A DNA stretch of 37,902 nt, from assembly GCA_009873655.1 (NCBI GenBank), contig WAIB01000024.1:1-37902 (forward strand). The letters run 5' to 3'. Source of the stretch: Nitrospinota bacterium (GTDB taxonomy: Bacteria; Nitrospinota; Nitrospinia; Nitrospinales; VA-1). Under the pieces are notes generated by a model, which was not told the DNA's origin, did not search any database, and saw nothing but the letters and a program-made list of their open reading frames with translations. This document shows, one piece after another, positions 8,276-16,847 of this stretch; within the stretch, counting starts at the first letter, position 1; every line of letters begins with the position of its first letter. The translations under genes were made by a program, and so were the position numbers.

Positions 8276-10855
8276 ATGGTATTTGGACTCATTAAAAAAA
8301 TGGTTGGAACCCGAAACGATCGGGAATTAAAACGCATTCAAGCCATCGTAGATGAGATCAATGGCTGGGAAGAAAAGATAAAAGCCCTGACAGATGAAGA
8401 TCTGAAAGGCAAAACACAGGAGTTTAGAAACAGAATTTCCGAAGGGGCCACCCTGGACGAAATTCTGCCTGAAGCCTTTGCGGTGGTTCGGGAAGCGAGC
8501 TGGCGAACCCTGGAGATGAGGCATTTCGATTCCCAATTGATTGGCGGGATTGTTCTGCATGAGGGCAAAATTGCAGAAATGAAAACGGGTGAGGGAAAAA
8601 CTTTGATGGCCACCTTGCCGGTTTACTTGAATGCCATTGAGGGGAAAGGCGTTCATGTTGTAACCGTAAATGATTATCTGGCGACCCGGGATAGTGAATG
8701 GATGGGGACCATCTATAAGTTTTTGGGCCTGTCCGTCGGTATGATTTTTCACGATATACCCGAGGAAGAAAGAAAAGCGGCCTATAATTGCGACGTGCTC
8801 TATGGAACCAATAATGAGTTTGGTTTTGATTATTTGCGCGACAATATGAAGTTTTCCAGGGAACAAATGGTTCAAAGGGACTTGAACTTTGGAATCATTG
8901 ATGAAGTGGATAATATTTTGATCGATGAAGCCAGGACTCCCTTGATCATATCCGGCCCCGCAGAAGAATCCACGGATAAATATTACAAGGTCAATAAACT
9001 GGTTCCCTCCCTGAAAAAAGAAGAGCACTTCCAGGTTGATGAAAAAGCCCGCACCGCATCCCTTACCGAAGAAGGGGTGAGCAAAATGGAAAAAGCACTC
9101 AATATTGAGAACCTCTACGATCCTTCGAACATTGAAACCCTGCATTGCCTGAATCAGGCTGTCAAAGCCCACGCCATTTTTAAAAACGAAGTGGATTATG
9201 TGGTTCGCGAAGGAGAAGTGGTTATCATTGATGAGTTTACAGGCCGCATGATGACGGGTAGAAGGTACAGCGATGGCCTGCACCAGGCCCTGGAAGCAAA
9301 GGAAGGAGTCACTATAGAGAATGAGAACCAGACCCTGGCCAGCATCACTTTCCAGAATTATTTCCGCATGTATAAAAAACTGGCAGGGATGACCGGAACC
9401 GCTGATACGGAAGCGGAAGAGTTTATGTCCATTTATAAGCTTGAAGTTGTTGTGGTGCCGACGAACCGGCCCATGATTCGCGAAGATCACGCAGATGTGA
9501 TTTATAGAACGGAAAAGGAAAAATTTGATGCGGTGATTGATGAAATCAGGGAGTTAAATGAAATAAGCCGACCGGTTCTGGTGGGAACGATTTCAATTGA
9601 GAAGTCAGAACTCCTGAGTAAAAAACTGAAAAAGTTCGGAATCAAGCACAATGTGCTGAACGCAAAACATCATGAAAAGGAGGCCGAAATTATCGCTCAG
9701 GCCGGACAACCCAATGCCGTTACCATTGCCACTAATATGGCCGGTCGGGGAACCGATATTGTTCTTGGTGAGGGAATACCCGAGTTGGGGGGGCTTCATA
9801 TTCTTGGAACAGAGCGGCATGAAAGCCGGCGCATTGACAACCAGTTGCGTGGACGTTCCGGCAGGCAGGGCGATAAGGGGTCTTCCCGGTTTTATCTCTC
9901 CCTGGAGGATGATCTTCTGCGCATATTCGGTTCTGACAAAATTTCTCCGCTTATGGCCCGCCTGGGTATGGAAAACGGGCAGCCTATCGAGCACAACATG
10001 GTGTCCAAAGCGGTTGCCAATGCGCAGAGAAAAGTGGAAGCCCACAATTTCGATATTAGAAAGCATGTCCTGGAATATGACGATGTGATGAATCGTCAAA
10101 GGGAAGTTCTTTATGCCTTAAGAAGAGAAATCATTGAAGCTGAAAGTCCAAAGGAAATCCTTCTCGATATGGCAAATGAACTGGCGGATGACATCGTTTC
10201 CGAAGTGGCCCATGAAAAAGTTTACCCGGAAGAGTGGGACATTGAGGGGCTGAACGATTTTCTTGAAAGACAATTTGGTGTTCATATTGAAAAAATAAAT
10301 GACAACGAGCTGGAAATTCAAAAAACACATAAGCTCGAGTTGGAACATTGCAACAGTGAAAAACTTTATGAAGCGGTCAGTCAGGCGATAGAAGAAACGT
10401 ATCAGCTAAGGGAAGATAAAGTGGTGGGGTTGGGAATAGACCCTTCCGCAATGCGGCATCAGGAAAAGCTGATAATGCTTCAGGTGTTGGACACGCTTTG
10501 GAAGGACCATTTGCTGGGAATGGACCACTTAAAGGAAGGGATCGGTTTGCGCGGGTACGCACAAAAAAATCCACTGACCGAGTATAAAAAAGAAGGTTTC
10601 GCTCTTTTCAGCAATTTGATGTCCCGGATCAAAGAGGAGATCACCGAGTTTCTTTTCAAAGTTCAAATACAAAGGGAAACTGAATTCGAAGACGAAGATG
10701 TCATTGCCCAGCCAAAGCAAATGGTTGAGCATCGCGGTGATGTGGAAGACTCAAGTAAGCCTGAAACGGTACGCCGGGACGAAGAAAAGGTGGGGAGAAA
10801 CGAGCCTTGTCCTTGCGGGAGTGGTAAGAAGTATAAAAAATGCCACGGGAGCTGA
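8276..10855 (+). CDS. secA: preprotein translocase ATPase SecA
   Basis: An 859-residue motor of the Sec pathway, driving proteins through SecYEG. Walker A is M-K-T-G-E-G-K-T (K108, T109), the DEVD box is at 209-212, and [14 protein letters not shown] and [10 protein letters not shown] form the second nucleotide-binding fold. The C-terminal SEC-C zinc motif is complete (C845, C847, C856, H857). The usual [14 protein letters not shown] here reads [14 protein letters not shown], a Ser to Asn change next to the DEVD box. No good Shine-Dalgarno precedes the ATG. It ends 8 bp from the convergent dksA-like gene. Confidence 0.98.
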   Translation: MVFGLIKKMVGTRNDRELKRIQAIVDEINGWEEKIKALTDEDLKGKTQEFRNRISEGATLDEILPEAFAVVREASWRTLEMRHFDSQLIGGIVLHEGKIAEMKTGEGKTLMATLPVYLNAIEGKGVHVVTVNDYLATRDSEWMGTIYKFLGLSVGMIFHDIPEEERKAAYNCDVLYGTNNEFGFDYLRDNMKFSREQMVQRDLNFGIIDEVDNILIDEARTPLIISGPAEESTDKYYKVNKLVPSLKKEEHFQVDEKARTASLTEEGVSKMEKALNIENLYDPSNIETLHCLNQAVKAHAIFKNEVDYVVREGEVVIIDEFTGRMMTGRRYSDGLHQALEAKEGVTIENENQTLASITFQNYFRMYKKLAGMTGTADTEAEEFMSIYKLEVVVVPTNRPMIREDHADVIYRTEKEKFDAVIDEIRELNEISRPVLVGTISIEKSELLSKKLKKFGIKHNVLNAKHHEKEAEIIAQAGQPNAVTIATNMAGRGTDIVLGEGIPELGGLHILGTERHESRRIDNQLRGRSGRQGDKGSSRFYLSLEDDLLRIFGSDKISPLMARLGMENGQPIEHNMVSKAVANAQRKVEAHNFDIRKHVLEYDDVMNRQREVLYALRREIIEAESPKEILLDMANELADDIVSEVAHEKVYPEEWDIEGLNDFLERQFGVHIEKINDNELEIQKTHKLELEHCNSEKLYEAVSQAIEETYQLREDKVVGLGIDPSAMRHQEKLIMLQVLDTLWKDHLLGMDHLKEGIGLRGYAQKNPLTEYKKEGFALFSNLMSRIKEEITEFLFKVQIQRETEFEDEDVIAQPKQMVEHRGDVEDSSKPETVRRDEEKVGRNEPCPCGSGKKYKKCHGS

Positions 10856-10874
10856 AACCTGGGCTAAAGGTTTT
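10855..10874 (+). terminator. weak terminator-like hairpin at the secA end
   Basis: AAACCT (10855-10860) pairs with AGGTTT (10868-10873) around a 7-base loop, ending in TTTT. It overlaps the last base of secA and the end of the opposing gene. The stem is short and AT-rich, so termination is uncertain. Confidence 0.25.
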
Positions 10875-11511
10875 CGGCTGCTTCCTGGCAATCGATACAT
10901 AAAGAAGTGAGCGGCATAATCTGCAGCCTTTTCAAACTGATTTTTTTCTCACAGGATTCACACGCCCCATAGGTACCTTCGTTAATTCTAAAAAGAGCAT
11001 CTTCAATCAATCTGAGCTCATTCCGGTCACGGCTGGTAAGCTGGAAGACCATTTCCCTTCCTTCCAGGCTTGAGGCAAGGTCAATTTCGTTGCTGAAGGT
11101 CAGGTCTCCAACGTCCCTTTCCAGGGATTTGGACGACTGGATCAATTTTAACAGGTCTCTTCTTTTTTCCAGTAAACGTTCCCGGATCTTTAAAGTTTCA
11201 GGGCCTAACTTGGGAAGCGCTTGAGGGGCCGGTTTTTTTGATTCGCCATCTTTACTGCTTGCCTTTTTTTTAGGAGCGGCTTTTTTCTTGGTGGTTGCTT
11301 TTTTCTTTCCTTTTGCAGGCGAAGCTTTTTTAGCCGCTTTCTTTTTTGGCGCGGCTTTTTTAGCCTTTGACTTTTTCGCTACTTTTTTTCCGGTTTTTTT
11401 CGTAGCTTTCTTTTTGGTTGCCTTTTTGGCGGTTTTCTTTTTAGCGGGCACTTTTTTCTTAGCCGTTTTTTTCGCAGTTTTCTTTTTTGTTGCTTTTTTC
11501 TTCGTCGCCAT
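10864..11511 (-). CDS. DksA/TraR-type zinc-finger protein with a histone-H1-like Lys/Ala tail
   Basis: A 215-residue two-part protein. Residues 1-95 are almost entirely Lys, Ala, Thr and Pro in short K-K-A/T-K-K-K repeats, like bacterial histone-H1-like DNA-binding tails. Residues 100-215 are a DksA/TraR domain: a coiled coil, then the zinc finger C184-x2-C187-x17-C205-x2-C208. DksA proteins enter the RNA polymerase secondary channel and tune transcription with ppGpp. The coiled-coil tip motif D-x-x-D-x-A reads N141-E-I-D144-L-A146, so the first Asp is Asn. I chose the second of two adjacent ATGs (11511), which lies 6 bases from AGGAGGT (11518-11524 on the complement). DNA binding by the tail is inferred. 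Confidence 0.88.
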   Translation of the reverse strand: MATKKKATKKKTAKKTAKKKVPAKKKTAKKATKKKATKKTGKKVAKKSKAKKAAPKKKAAKKASPAKGKKKATTKKKAAPKKKASSKDGESKKPAPQALPKLGPETLKIRERLLEKRRDLLKLIQSSKSLERDVGDLTFSNEIDLASSLEGREMVFQLTSRDRNELRLIEDALFRINEGTYGACESCEKKISLKRLQIMPLTSLCIDCQEAAENL

Positions 11512-11568
11512 CATTGGACCTCCTGTTTTTGGAACTCATAGGCGAAGCCAATTGCAAAGAAACGCAGG

Positions 11569-11596
11569 ATTTTCATCTTTCAAGATGAAAATTTTT
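11569..11596 (+). terminator. terminator-like hairpin between the dksA-like and Dabb genes
   Basis: ATTTTCATCT (11569-11578) pairs perfectly with AGATGAAAAT (11583-11592) around a TTCA loop, followed by TTTT (to 11596) on the + strand. No rightward gene ends here, so it may instead be a structured leader of the leftward dksA-like gene or a stop for antisense transcripts. Confidence 0.3.
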
Positions 11597-11706
11597 AGAA
11601 CCATATCACCTGTAAAAACAAAGTACAAGCCTTTATTTACAGCTACAGGCAGGAATAATTGGACTTGTTTCAGGTCTCGGGCTGAATGGGGGGGATCTAT
11701 GAAGCC

Positions 11707-11994
11707 TTACACTTCATAATCGACTACCACCGAAGATGAGCATAAAGAGCGCATTATTTTAACTACGGGCAAATGATTTTCATGCCCTCCATATATTTCC
11801 AATCCTTCCCTGTTTTCAAATTGGGCTGTTAGGACGATATCGTAGCTTCTCTCGGATTCCAAAAAATCGGTTCCTACTTCGATTGATTTTAAAGTTTCAA
11901 TTTTACCTTCCAGGCTTTTCAGGGAATCGACAGCGCGTTCCATATTTTCAGGGGTTTTTTCTGCTAGTTTAAACATGACAATATGCTTGACCAT
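11707..11994 (-). CDS. Dabb (stress-responsive alpha/beta-barrel) domain protein
   Basis: A 95-residue single-domain protein. The start V-K-H-I-V-M-F-K-L, the middle block Y-D-I-V-L-T-A-Q-F, then H-E-N-H-L-P-V-V and the end V-V-V-D-Y-E-V match the dimeric ferredoxin-like Dabb fold. Members include stress-induced proteins and small cyclases; substrate cannot be read from the sequence. It is probably cytoplasmic and monocistronic. The ATG start follows an AT-rich region with a weak ribosome-binding site. Confidence 0.85.
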   Translation of the reverse strand: MVKHIVMFKLAEKTPENMERAVDSLKSLEGKIETLKSIEVGTDFLESERSYDIVLTAQFENREGLEIYGGHENHLPVVKIMRSLCSSSVVVDYEV

Positions 11995-12122
11995 TTATTT
12001 TTCTCCGAAAGCAATTTAATTATAAAGATATTTTGTATAATAATCCCTGGGGCTGACAAAGTCGGCATAGGTGGTTCATCATATAATTTTATAAATCATT
12101 TATACTAATAAAATTTTAAAAT

Positions 12123-12845
12123 ATGTCCTGGTGGTTGGGAGCGGGTTTAGGCTTTTTGCGTGGGGGTCCATTTGGAGCTTTGGTGGGCGGGGTCGCCGAG
12201 CACTTCCTTGGAAAAAAACTGCAGAGCAAATTGAAAAATACTTTGCCCGGCATTCATAAAAAAGGAGATTTTATCACCTGTACCGTAATCATTCTGACCC
12301 GGGTCGGAACGGTTAACGGGCCTTTAACTCCAACTCAAAAGCAGGTAATCCACAGGTTTTTCCTGAAAAACTTAAATTTTGGAACAGAAGATTTTAAGGC
12401 CATTGATCCTTTAATTACTGAAGTCCAGAATAAAAAACCCGATATCGATAAATTCGTAGAAGAATACAAAAACTCCTGCAAGAATAACTATAACCTTTTA
12501 CTTTTAGCCCTTTGTTACCAGATTTCCCTGGTGGAGAAAAATTTGTGCGGGAGTATTGAAAGCCTTCTTAAAAAAATCGTTCTTCTATTAGGTATTTCTT
12601 ATGAACAGCACAATAAAATAAGGGAAAAATATGCCTTGGAAGCACTCAAAACTCCCTACAACATATTAAATATTTCCTCCGATGCGTCCAACGAAGAGGT
12701 GAAGAGAGCTTATCGAAATTTGATAAGCCTATGCCACCCCGACCGGGTCGCTCATGAGGGAAAAGAGGCCGTCGAAAAAGCCCATATGAAATTCCTGGAG
12801 ATTCAGGCCGCTTATCAGGAGCTGGAAAGTGTAAGAGGAATTTAA
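12123..12845 (+). CDS. DjlA-like protein: TerB-like helical domain plus J domain
   Basis: A 240-residue protein with three parts: a glycine-rich hydrophobic N terminus (residues 1-25), a helical middle (about 45-165) resembling TerB/DjlA central domains, and a C-terminal J domain (about 177-238). The J domain keeps the Hsp70-activating H205-P206-D207 tripeptide, in L-C-H-P-D-R-V. The likely role is a co-chaperone recruiting DnaK to a membrane-associated client. Perfect TATAAT boxes lie upstream (12036-12041 and 12082-12087) without good -35 partners. Its stop overlaps the stop of the convergent CorC-like gene by 3 bases. Confidence 0.82.
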   Translation: MSWWLGAGLGFLRGGPFGALVGGVAEHFLGKKLQSKLKNTLPGIHKKGDFITCTVIILTRVGTVNGPLTPTQKQVIHRFFLKNLNFGTEDFKAIDPLITEVQNKKPDIDKFVEEYKNSCKNNYNLLLLALCYQISLVEKNLCGSIESLLKKIVLLLGISYEQHNKIREKYALEALKTPYNILNISSDASNEEVKRAYRNLISLCHPDRVAHEGKEAVEKAHMKFLEIQAAYQELESVRGI

Positions 12846-14113
12846 GCCGTATCTTCAATGGTGCTTTTTTCGGCGTTTTCAAGTTTTCTTACAATGAGGG
12901 AGTGAATTTTTCTTTTGCTTGAGTCTTTTACGGTCAAGCGGTAGGAACCCGCAAGAACCTGGTCGCCAGGATGGGGGATCTTTTCCAGGCGGTCGATTAC
13001 CAGCCCTGCGATCGTTTCGAAGTCGCCACCCGGGAGATCCCAATCCAACGTCTCATTGAGGACACTTATTTCCGTGCTTCCTTCGACCAGGAAACCTCCT
13101 TCGGCATACGGCTGGTAAAGCTTTTCAGGTTTGTCATATTCGTCCTCAATTTCCCCTACGATTTTTTCAAGCAGATCCTCAATGGTGACGAGTCCGATGC
13201 AGCCTCCATATTCATCCACCACAAAAGCCATATGCAGCCCACCTTGTTGAAGCTCTTTTAGCAGGTCATCTATCTTTTTGTTGGGTGGGATGTAATGGGC
13301 CGGTCGGATCAGGCTGGTGATAGGAGTGCTGTCCATTTCCTGGTCGAGCAGATCGAAGGCATTCAGGATCCCAATCAGGTTATGCATTCGTTCATGAAAA
13401 ACCGGCAGCCGGGAAAACCCTGAATCTTTCGCGATTTCATGCGCTTCCTTCATATCGGATATGTCTTTAATCGCCGTCATTTGAACAAGGGGCACCATGC
13501 ATTGTTCTACAGTGAGTTCGCCGAAATTAAAAATATTGTGGATTATTTTTTTCTCGGTAGTTCCCAGGTCAACGGTTTGTGAGTCCAGGCTCAATACTTT
13601 TCTCAACTGGTCCCGGCTGAAGGTAAAAGTTTTTTCAGTTGGCCCTTCGGGAACGCGGCTGGTTAAATTCTGGGAGGTGCTGGACAGCCATTTGACCAGG
13701 GGACCCATACAGTTGGAAAAAAGGTTCAAGGGGTAAATCATGATGGGCATCAGGCTGTCGGCACGATTCTGGAAAATCACTTTGGGTATGATTTCTCCAC
13801 CAAAAAATACCAGGGGAAATATGATCAGCATGGCCATCCATTCGCCAAAATGACCGAACTGCGATACCATGAATGCCGTGAAAACGGCGGTACTTGTTAC
13901 CATGGCCAGATTGGTTCCCAGCGATGTGGTGGTGAAAAGTTTTTCGGGATTGTCCAGAAGCTTTAAAATGGATTGCGCGGCGGAGTTTCCTTCCTCTGCC
14001 AGTTTTTTCATTTTAATCCGGTTGACGGAAACCATCCCTATTTCAGAGCCGGAAAAAAAGGCCTCTATCATTATGGCAAGTAATACCCAGAAGATTGTGG
14101 TTGCAGGATCCAT
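12842..14113 (-). CDS. CNNM/CorC-HlyC family membrane protein (DUF21-CBS-CorC)
   Basis: A 423-residue protein. The N-terminal DUF21/CNNM transmembrane domain (residues 1-165) contains E-A-F-F-S-G-S-E-I and G-G-E-I-I-P-K. A CBS pair follows (about 200-330, with V-V-D-E-Y-G-G-C-I-G-L-V-T and E-D-L-L-E-K-I-V-G-E-I), then a C-terminal CorC/HlyC transporter-associated domain. The family is linked to Mg2+/Co2+ efflux and CBS domains usually sense ATP-Mg. The substrate is not proven here. It starts inside the stop of the preceding paralogue (TAATG, 1-base overlap), so the pair is translationally coupled. Confidence 0.93.
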   Translation of the reverse strand: MDPATTIFWVLLAIMIEAFFSGSEIGMVSVNRIKMKKLAEEGNSAAQSILKLLDNPEKLFTTTSLGTNLAMVTSTAVFTAFMVSQFGHFGEWMAMLIIFPLVFFGGEIIPKVIFQNRADSLMPIMIYPLNLFSNCMGPLVKWLSSTSQNLTSRVPEGPTEKTFTFSRDQLRKVLSLDSQTVDLGTTEKKIIHNIFNFGELTVEQCMVPLVQMTAIKDISDMKEAHEIAKDSGFSRLPVFHERMHNLIGILNAFDLLDQEMDSTPITSLIRPAHYIPPNKKIDDLLKELQQGGLHMAFVVDEYGGCIGLVTIEDLLEKIVGEIEDEYDKPEKLYQPYAEGGFLVEGSTEISVLNETLDWDLPGGDFETIAGLVIDRLEKIPHPGDQVLAGSYRLTVKDSSKRKIHSLIVRKLENAEKSTIEDTA

Positions 14114-15414
14114 TATGATGTCGCGGTTTTAATCTTTTCTTGTTCTTCGGTGGCGGAAGAACGTTTTAAGAGAGTCAGGTGAAGGTTTAATATTCTAGAT
14201 CCTTTCATTTTTTCTACACGGAACTTAAAATGCTCCAGAGTGGTAGATTCTCCAGACCGGGGAATTCTGCCAAACAATCCAAATACAAGGCCACCTACCG
14301 TGTCATAGTCGTTCGCAGGCAAATCACTTTCAAAGGCATCGTTAAATTCGTTCAGGCCCAGACCCCCTGAAAGCCTGTATTGGTTTTCTGTTATTTTAAC
14401 CAGGGGTTGCTCGTCTTTTCGCATTTCGCTGTCAATCTCACCTACCAACTCTTCAATTATATCTTCCAGTGTAACGAGGCCGCATACACTTCCATATTCG
14501 TCCAGAACGATTGCCATATGCCTTTTTAGTTTTCTGAATTCCTCCAGCATTTCCTTAATCATTTTGGTTTTGGGCACGACCACGGCAGGGTGGAGTATGC
14601 TTTTCAAATTCACTTTTTCCCGTGGCAGATGTTTGAGCCGGGTCAGGTCTTTGGTGAAAAGGATCCCCAGGATTTCTTCTTCCTCTCCATAAACTGGAAC
14701 CCGGGAATAAAAATTTTCCATTATTCTTGGAAGTATTTCGTCAAGGCTGTCTTTGATATTAACGGTGAACATGTCGATTTTAGGGGTCATCACTTCCCCC
14801 ACGGTGGTTTCAGCAAATTCAATGGCCTTATGAATCAGGTCTCTTTCATCCGAGTCGATGACACCTTCCCCCTCTCCAACCTGCACCATGGTTCGGAACT
14901 CTTCATCCGAAATGGAGGATTCTTTCTGGGAGTGTGTCAGAATGCCAAAGGAACGCATTATTTTTTCCGTCCACGAGTTAAAAAGCTTTTGCGCGGGCTG
15001 GACAATATTCGCAAAACCTTTTAAGGGATAGGCTGCAAAAAGCGCATAAGGTTGCGCGTATTTCAGTGAAATGCTTTTCGGAACGATTTCCCCCAGAAAT
15101 AAAAGTAACAAGGTGCCAACGCCAATGGCCACTCCTACACCAACGTTTCCAAGCACACTTATTGCTATGGAGGTAATTACAACGGAGATGGCAATGTTGA
15201 CTAACTCGTTGCCGATATAAATAGTAATCAGGAGTTCACGCGGTTTTTGCAGGAGGGAATGGACCAGGCGGCCGGACCTTCCCTTTTTTTCTTCCATTTC
15301 CTTTTGCTGAAGGGGATTGAGTGAAAAAAAAGCGACTTCGCATGCCGAAAAAAAGGCTGAGCAAAAAAATAGAAACAGGAGTAATAGCGACCGTGGAAAT
15401 AATGAGTCGTCCAA
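14113..15414 (-). CDS. CNNM/CorC-HlyC family membrane protein, second paralogue
   Basis: A 433-residue paralogue of the downstream gene with the same order: DUF21 membrane domain (S-A-C-E-V-A-F-F-S-L, G-E-I-V-P-K), CBS pair (V-L-D-E-Y-G-S-V-C-G-L-V-T, E-D-I-I-E-E-L-V-G-E-I) and CorC_HlyC domain with Y-D-T-V-G-G-L-V. Probable role is divalent cation (Mg/Co) transport or its control. The adjacent tandem suggests duplication and possibly a heteromeric transporter. The start is a TTG with only a weak GAGG upstream; an in-frame stop lies shortly before it, so no earlier start exists. Confidence 0.92.
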   Translation of the reverse strand: MDDSLFPRSLLLLFLFFCSAFFSACEVAFFSLNPLQQKEMEEKKGRSGRLVHSLLQKPRELLITIYIGNELVNIAISVVITSIAISVLGNVGVGVAIGVGTLLLLFLGEIVPKSISLKYAQPYALFAAYPLKGFANIVQPAQKLFNSWTEKIMRSFGILTHSQKESSISDEEFRTMVQVGEGEGVIDSDERDLIHKAIEFAETTVGEVMTPKIDMFTVNIKDSLDEILPRIMENFYSRVPVYGEEEEILGILFTKDLTRLKHLPREKVNLKSILHPAVVVPKTKMIKEMLEEFRKLKRHMAIVLDEYGSVCGLVTLEDIIEELVGEIDSEMRKDEQPLVKITENQYRLSGGLGLNEFNDAFESDLPANDYDTVGGLVFGLFGRIPRSGESTTLEHFKFRVEKMKGSRILNLHLTLLKRSSATEEQEKIKTATS

Positions 15415-15506
15415 AGTTTTTAAGAAACCTCAAGCTTGGCTGGCACTTGTTTATCGATTTTCACAAAACTCGATAGAGGCAATTTTTTTACCGGAAATCT
15501 TTGAAT

Positions 15507-16514
15507 TTAAAAGTGGTTAAATCCGGATAACCGGGGAAGCGTTTCTCTTTTTCCATTTTTTCTTACAAGAGAAACTTTGTTCAATGTCTGGGTGATCTCC
15601 CCAATATGTGTCACAAGTGCTTGGGCCTTTTCAAACTGCCTATATAATTTTTTAACACCATCGGGGGGTAAAGTAAATAGTAATTCATAATCTTCGCCCC
15701 CATTCAAAATTAAAGGTAAATGCTTCAATTTGTTGTCGATACAAACTTTTGAAAAAGCAGGGGATTGGGGCAGTTTTTCTTCATAGATGACAGCCCCGGT
15801 CCCGGATTGTTTGCAGATATGGTGCAGGTCTTGAGCCAGCCCGTCACTTATGTCAATCATGGACGTAATTTTGAGGGAGGACCTGGCCAGCAACCGGCTT
15901 TCCTTTAACCTGGGAGTGGGATTGAAATGTTTGTCGAGGAGATGTTTTCTGGATTGGGAAGAACATTTACATTTTTTATTGGATGAAATTTTTAATCCGA
16001 GACTGGAATCACCCAATGTCCCTGTTGTAAAAATAAGGTCTCCTTTATTCGCACCCTTTCGGGTAAACAGTTTCCCCTTTCTGGACTCTCCGATCACGGT
16101 GATGTTGATGAAAAAACTTTCCGGAGATGAAACCGTGTCTCCTCCCGAAAGTTCAACACCATAAAGTTTGCAGGTTTTATGGATTCCTTTGTATAGCTGG
16201 TCAAGAAAGGAAGTCGAAATCTTTTTGGATATTCCCAGGGTTATTAAAACCCGGGTAGGGGTTCCCCCCATTGCCGCAATGTCACTGAGGTTGACAGCAA
16301 TGGCTTTTTGGCCTAACTGCCCAGGGGAAATAGCGGATACTTTAAAATGGATATTCTCAACCAGCGCATCCGTGGAGACCAACTGGTTTTTGGATGAGGA
16401 ATAGACAGCGCAATCGTCCCCAATTTGTAAAATGGTATTTTCAGCCTGATGTTTGAACTTTCTGGACAAGCGGTCAATCAAGCCGAATTCGCCCAGGCTT
16501 TTAAGGTTTGCCAT
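15507..16514 (-). CDS. thiL: thiamine-monophosphate kinase ThiL
   Basis: A 335-residue cytoplasmic kinase that makes thiamine diphosphate from thiamine phosphate and ATP. Family motifs are in place: G-E-F-G-L-I-D at the N terminus, the metal-binding I-G-D-D-C-A-V, D-A-L-V-E-N-I-H-F, N-L-S-D-I-A-A-M-G-G, S-G-G-D-T-V-S-S, D-I-S-D-G-L and N-G-G-E-D-Y-E-L. Length is normal. It precedes the CorC pair by 92 bp on the same strand and may share its transcript. Confidence 0.95.
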   Translation of the reverse strand: MANLKSLGEFGLIDRLSRKFKHQAENTILQIGDDCAVYSSSKNQLVSTDALVENIHFKVSAISPGQLGQKAIAVNLSDIAAMGGTPTRVLITLGISKKISTSFLDQLYKGIHKTCKLYGVELSGGDTVSSPESFFINITVIGESRKGKLFTRKGANKGDLIFTTGTLGDSSLGLKISSNKKCKCSSQSRKHLLDKHFNPTPRLKESRLLARSSLKITSMIDISDGLAQDLHHICKQSGTGAVIYEEKLPQSPAFSKVCIDNKLKHLPLILNGGEDYELLFTLPPDGVKKLYRQFEKAQALVTHIGEITQTLNKVSLVRKNGKRETLPRLSGFNHF

Positions 16515-16585
16515 AACGAAGGTGTCTTTTATGAATATTTTTTCCTATATGTTATCAGGCGTATAAATAAATGCCAGTGGTTTGG

Positions 16586-16816
16586 CTATTGAGGCTTGAG
16601 GAGATCGCGAGTCAGGCTGTCGACATCAAATTTCTTCTCAATTTTGATGGAAATTTTGCTCCCTTCTTCCAAACCCGCTTTCTGGATTTCGTGGATATAG
16701 CAGGTTATCTCAAGATGCTCACCGGTTTCCGGAACCCAAATAGTCAGCTCCCTGAATTGATCGGCTTTATTTGGCGGAGTGGTTAATTCGGTTATTTCTC
16801 CATCGAGTACTATCAT
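16586..16816 (-). CDS. small hypothetical protein
   Basis: I do not recognise this 76-residue protein. It is soluble, acidic-basic mixed, with alternating hydrophobic residues suggesting beta-strands (M-I-V-L-D-G-E-I-T-E-L, L-E-I-T-C-Y-I, S-I-K-I-E-K-K), perhaps an OB-like or small barrel fold. AAGGAAAT precedes the ATG at a normal distance, which supports real translation. It lies 71 bp upstream of thiL and 31 bp downstream of selO on the same strand. Confidence 0.6.
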   Translation of the reverse strand: MIVLDGEITELTTPPNKADQFRELTIWVPETGEHLEITCYIHEIQKAGLEEGSKISIKIEKKFDVDSLTRDLLKPQ

Positions 16817-16847
16817 CGATTTCCTTTCTCATTATTTAAGTTCAAAA

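Noticed and set aside
8327-9490. A long open frame (387 codons) on the minus strand inside secA
   Set aside because: It lies wholly within secA, and its product has no recognisable domain. It is a frame shadow.
11288-11719. A plus-strand frame rich in Phe/Ala opposite the dksA-like gene
   Set aside because: The apparent hydrophobic protein is just the complement of Lys/Ala repeat codons.
12036-12087. Perfect TATAAT boxes as definite promoters of the DnaJ-like gene
   Set aside because: Neither has a -35 hexamer at 16-18 bp, and the region is AT-rich enough for chance matches.
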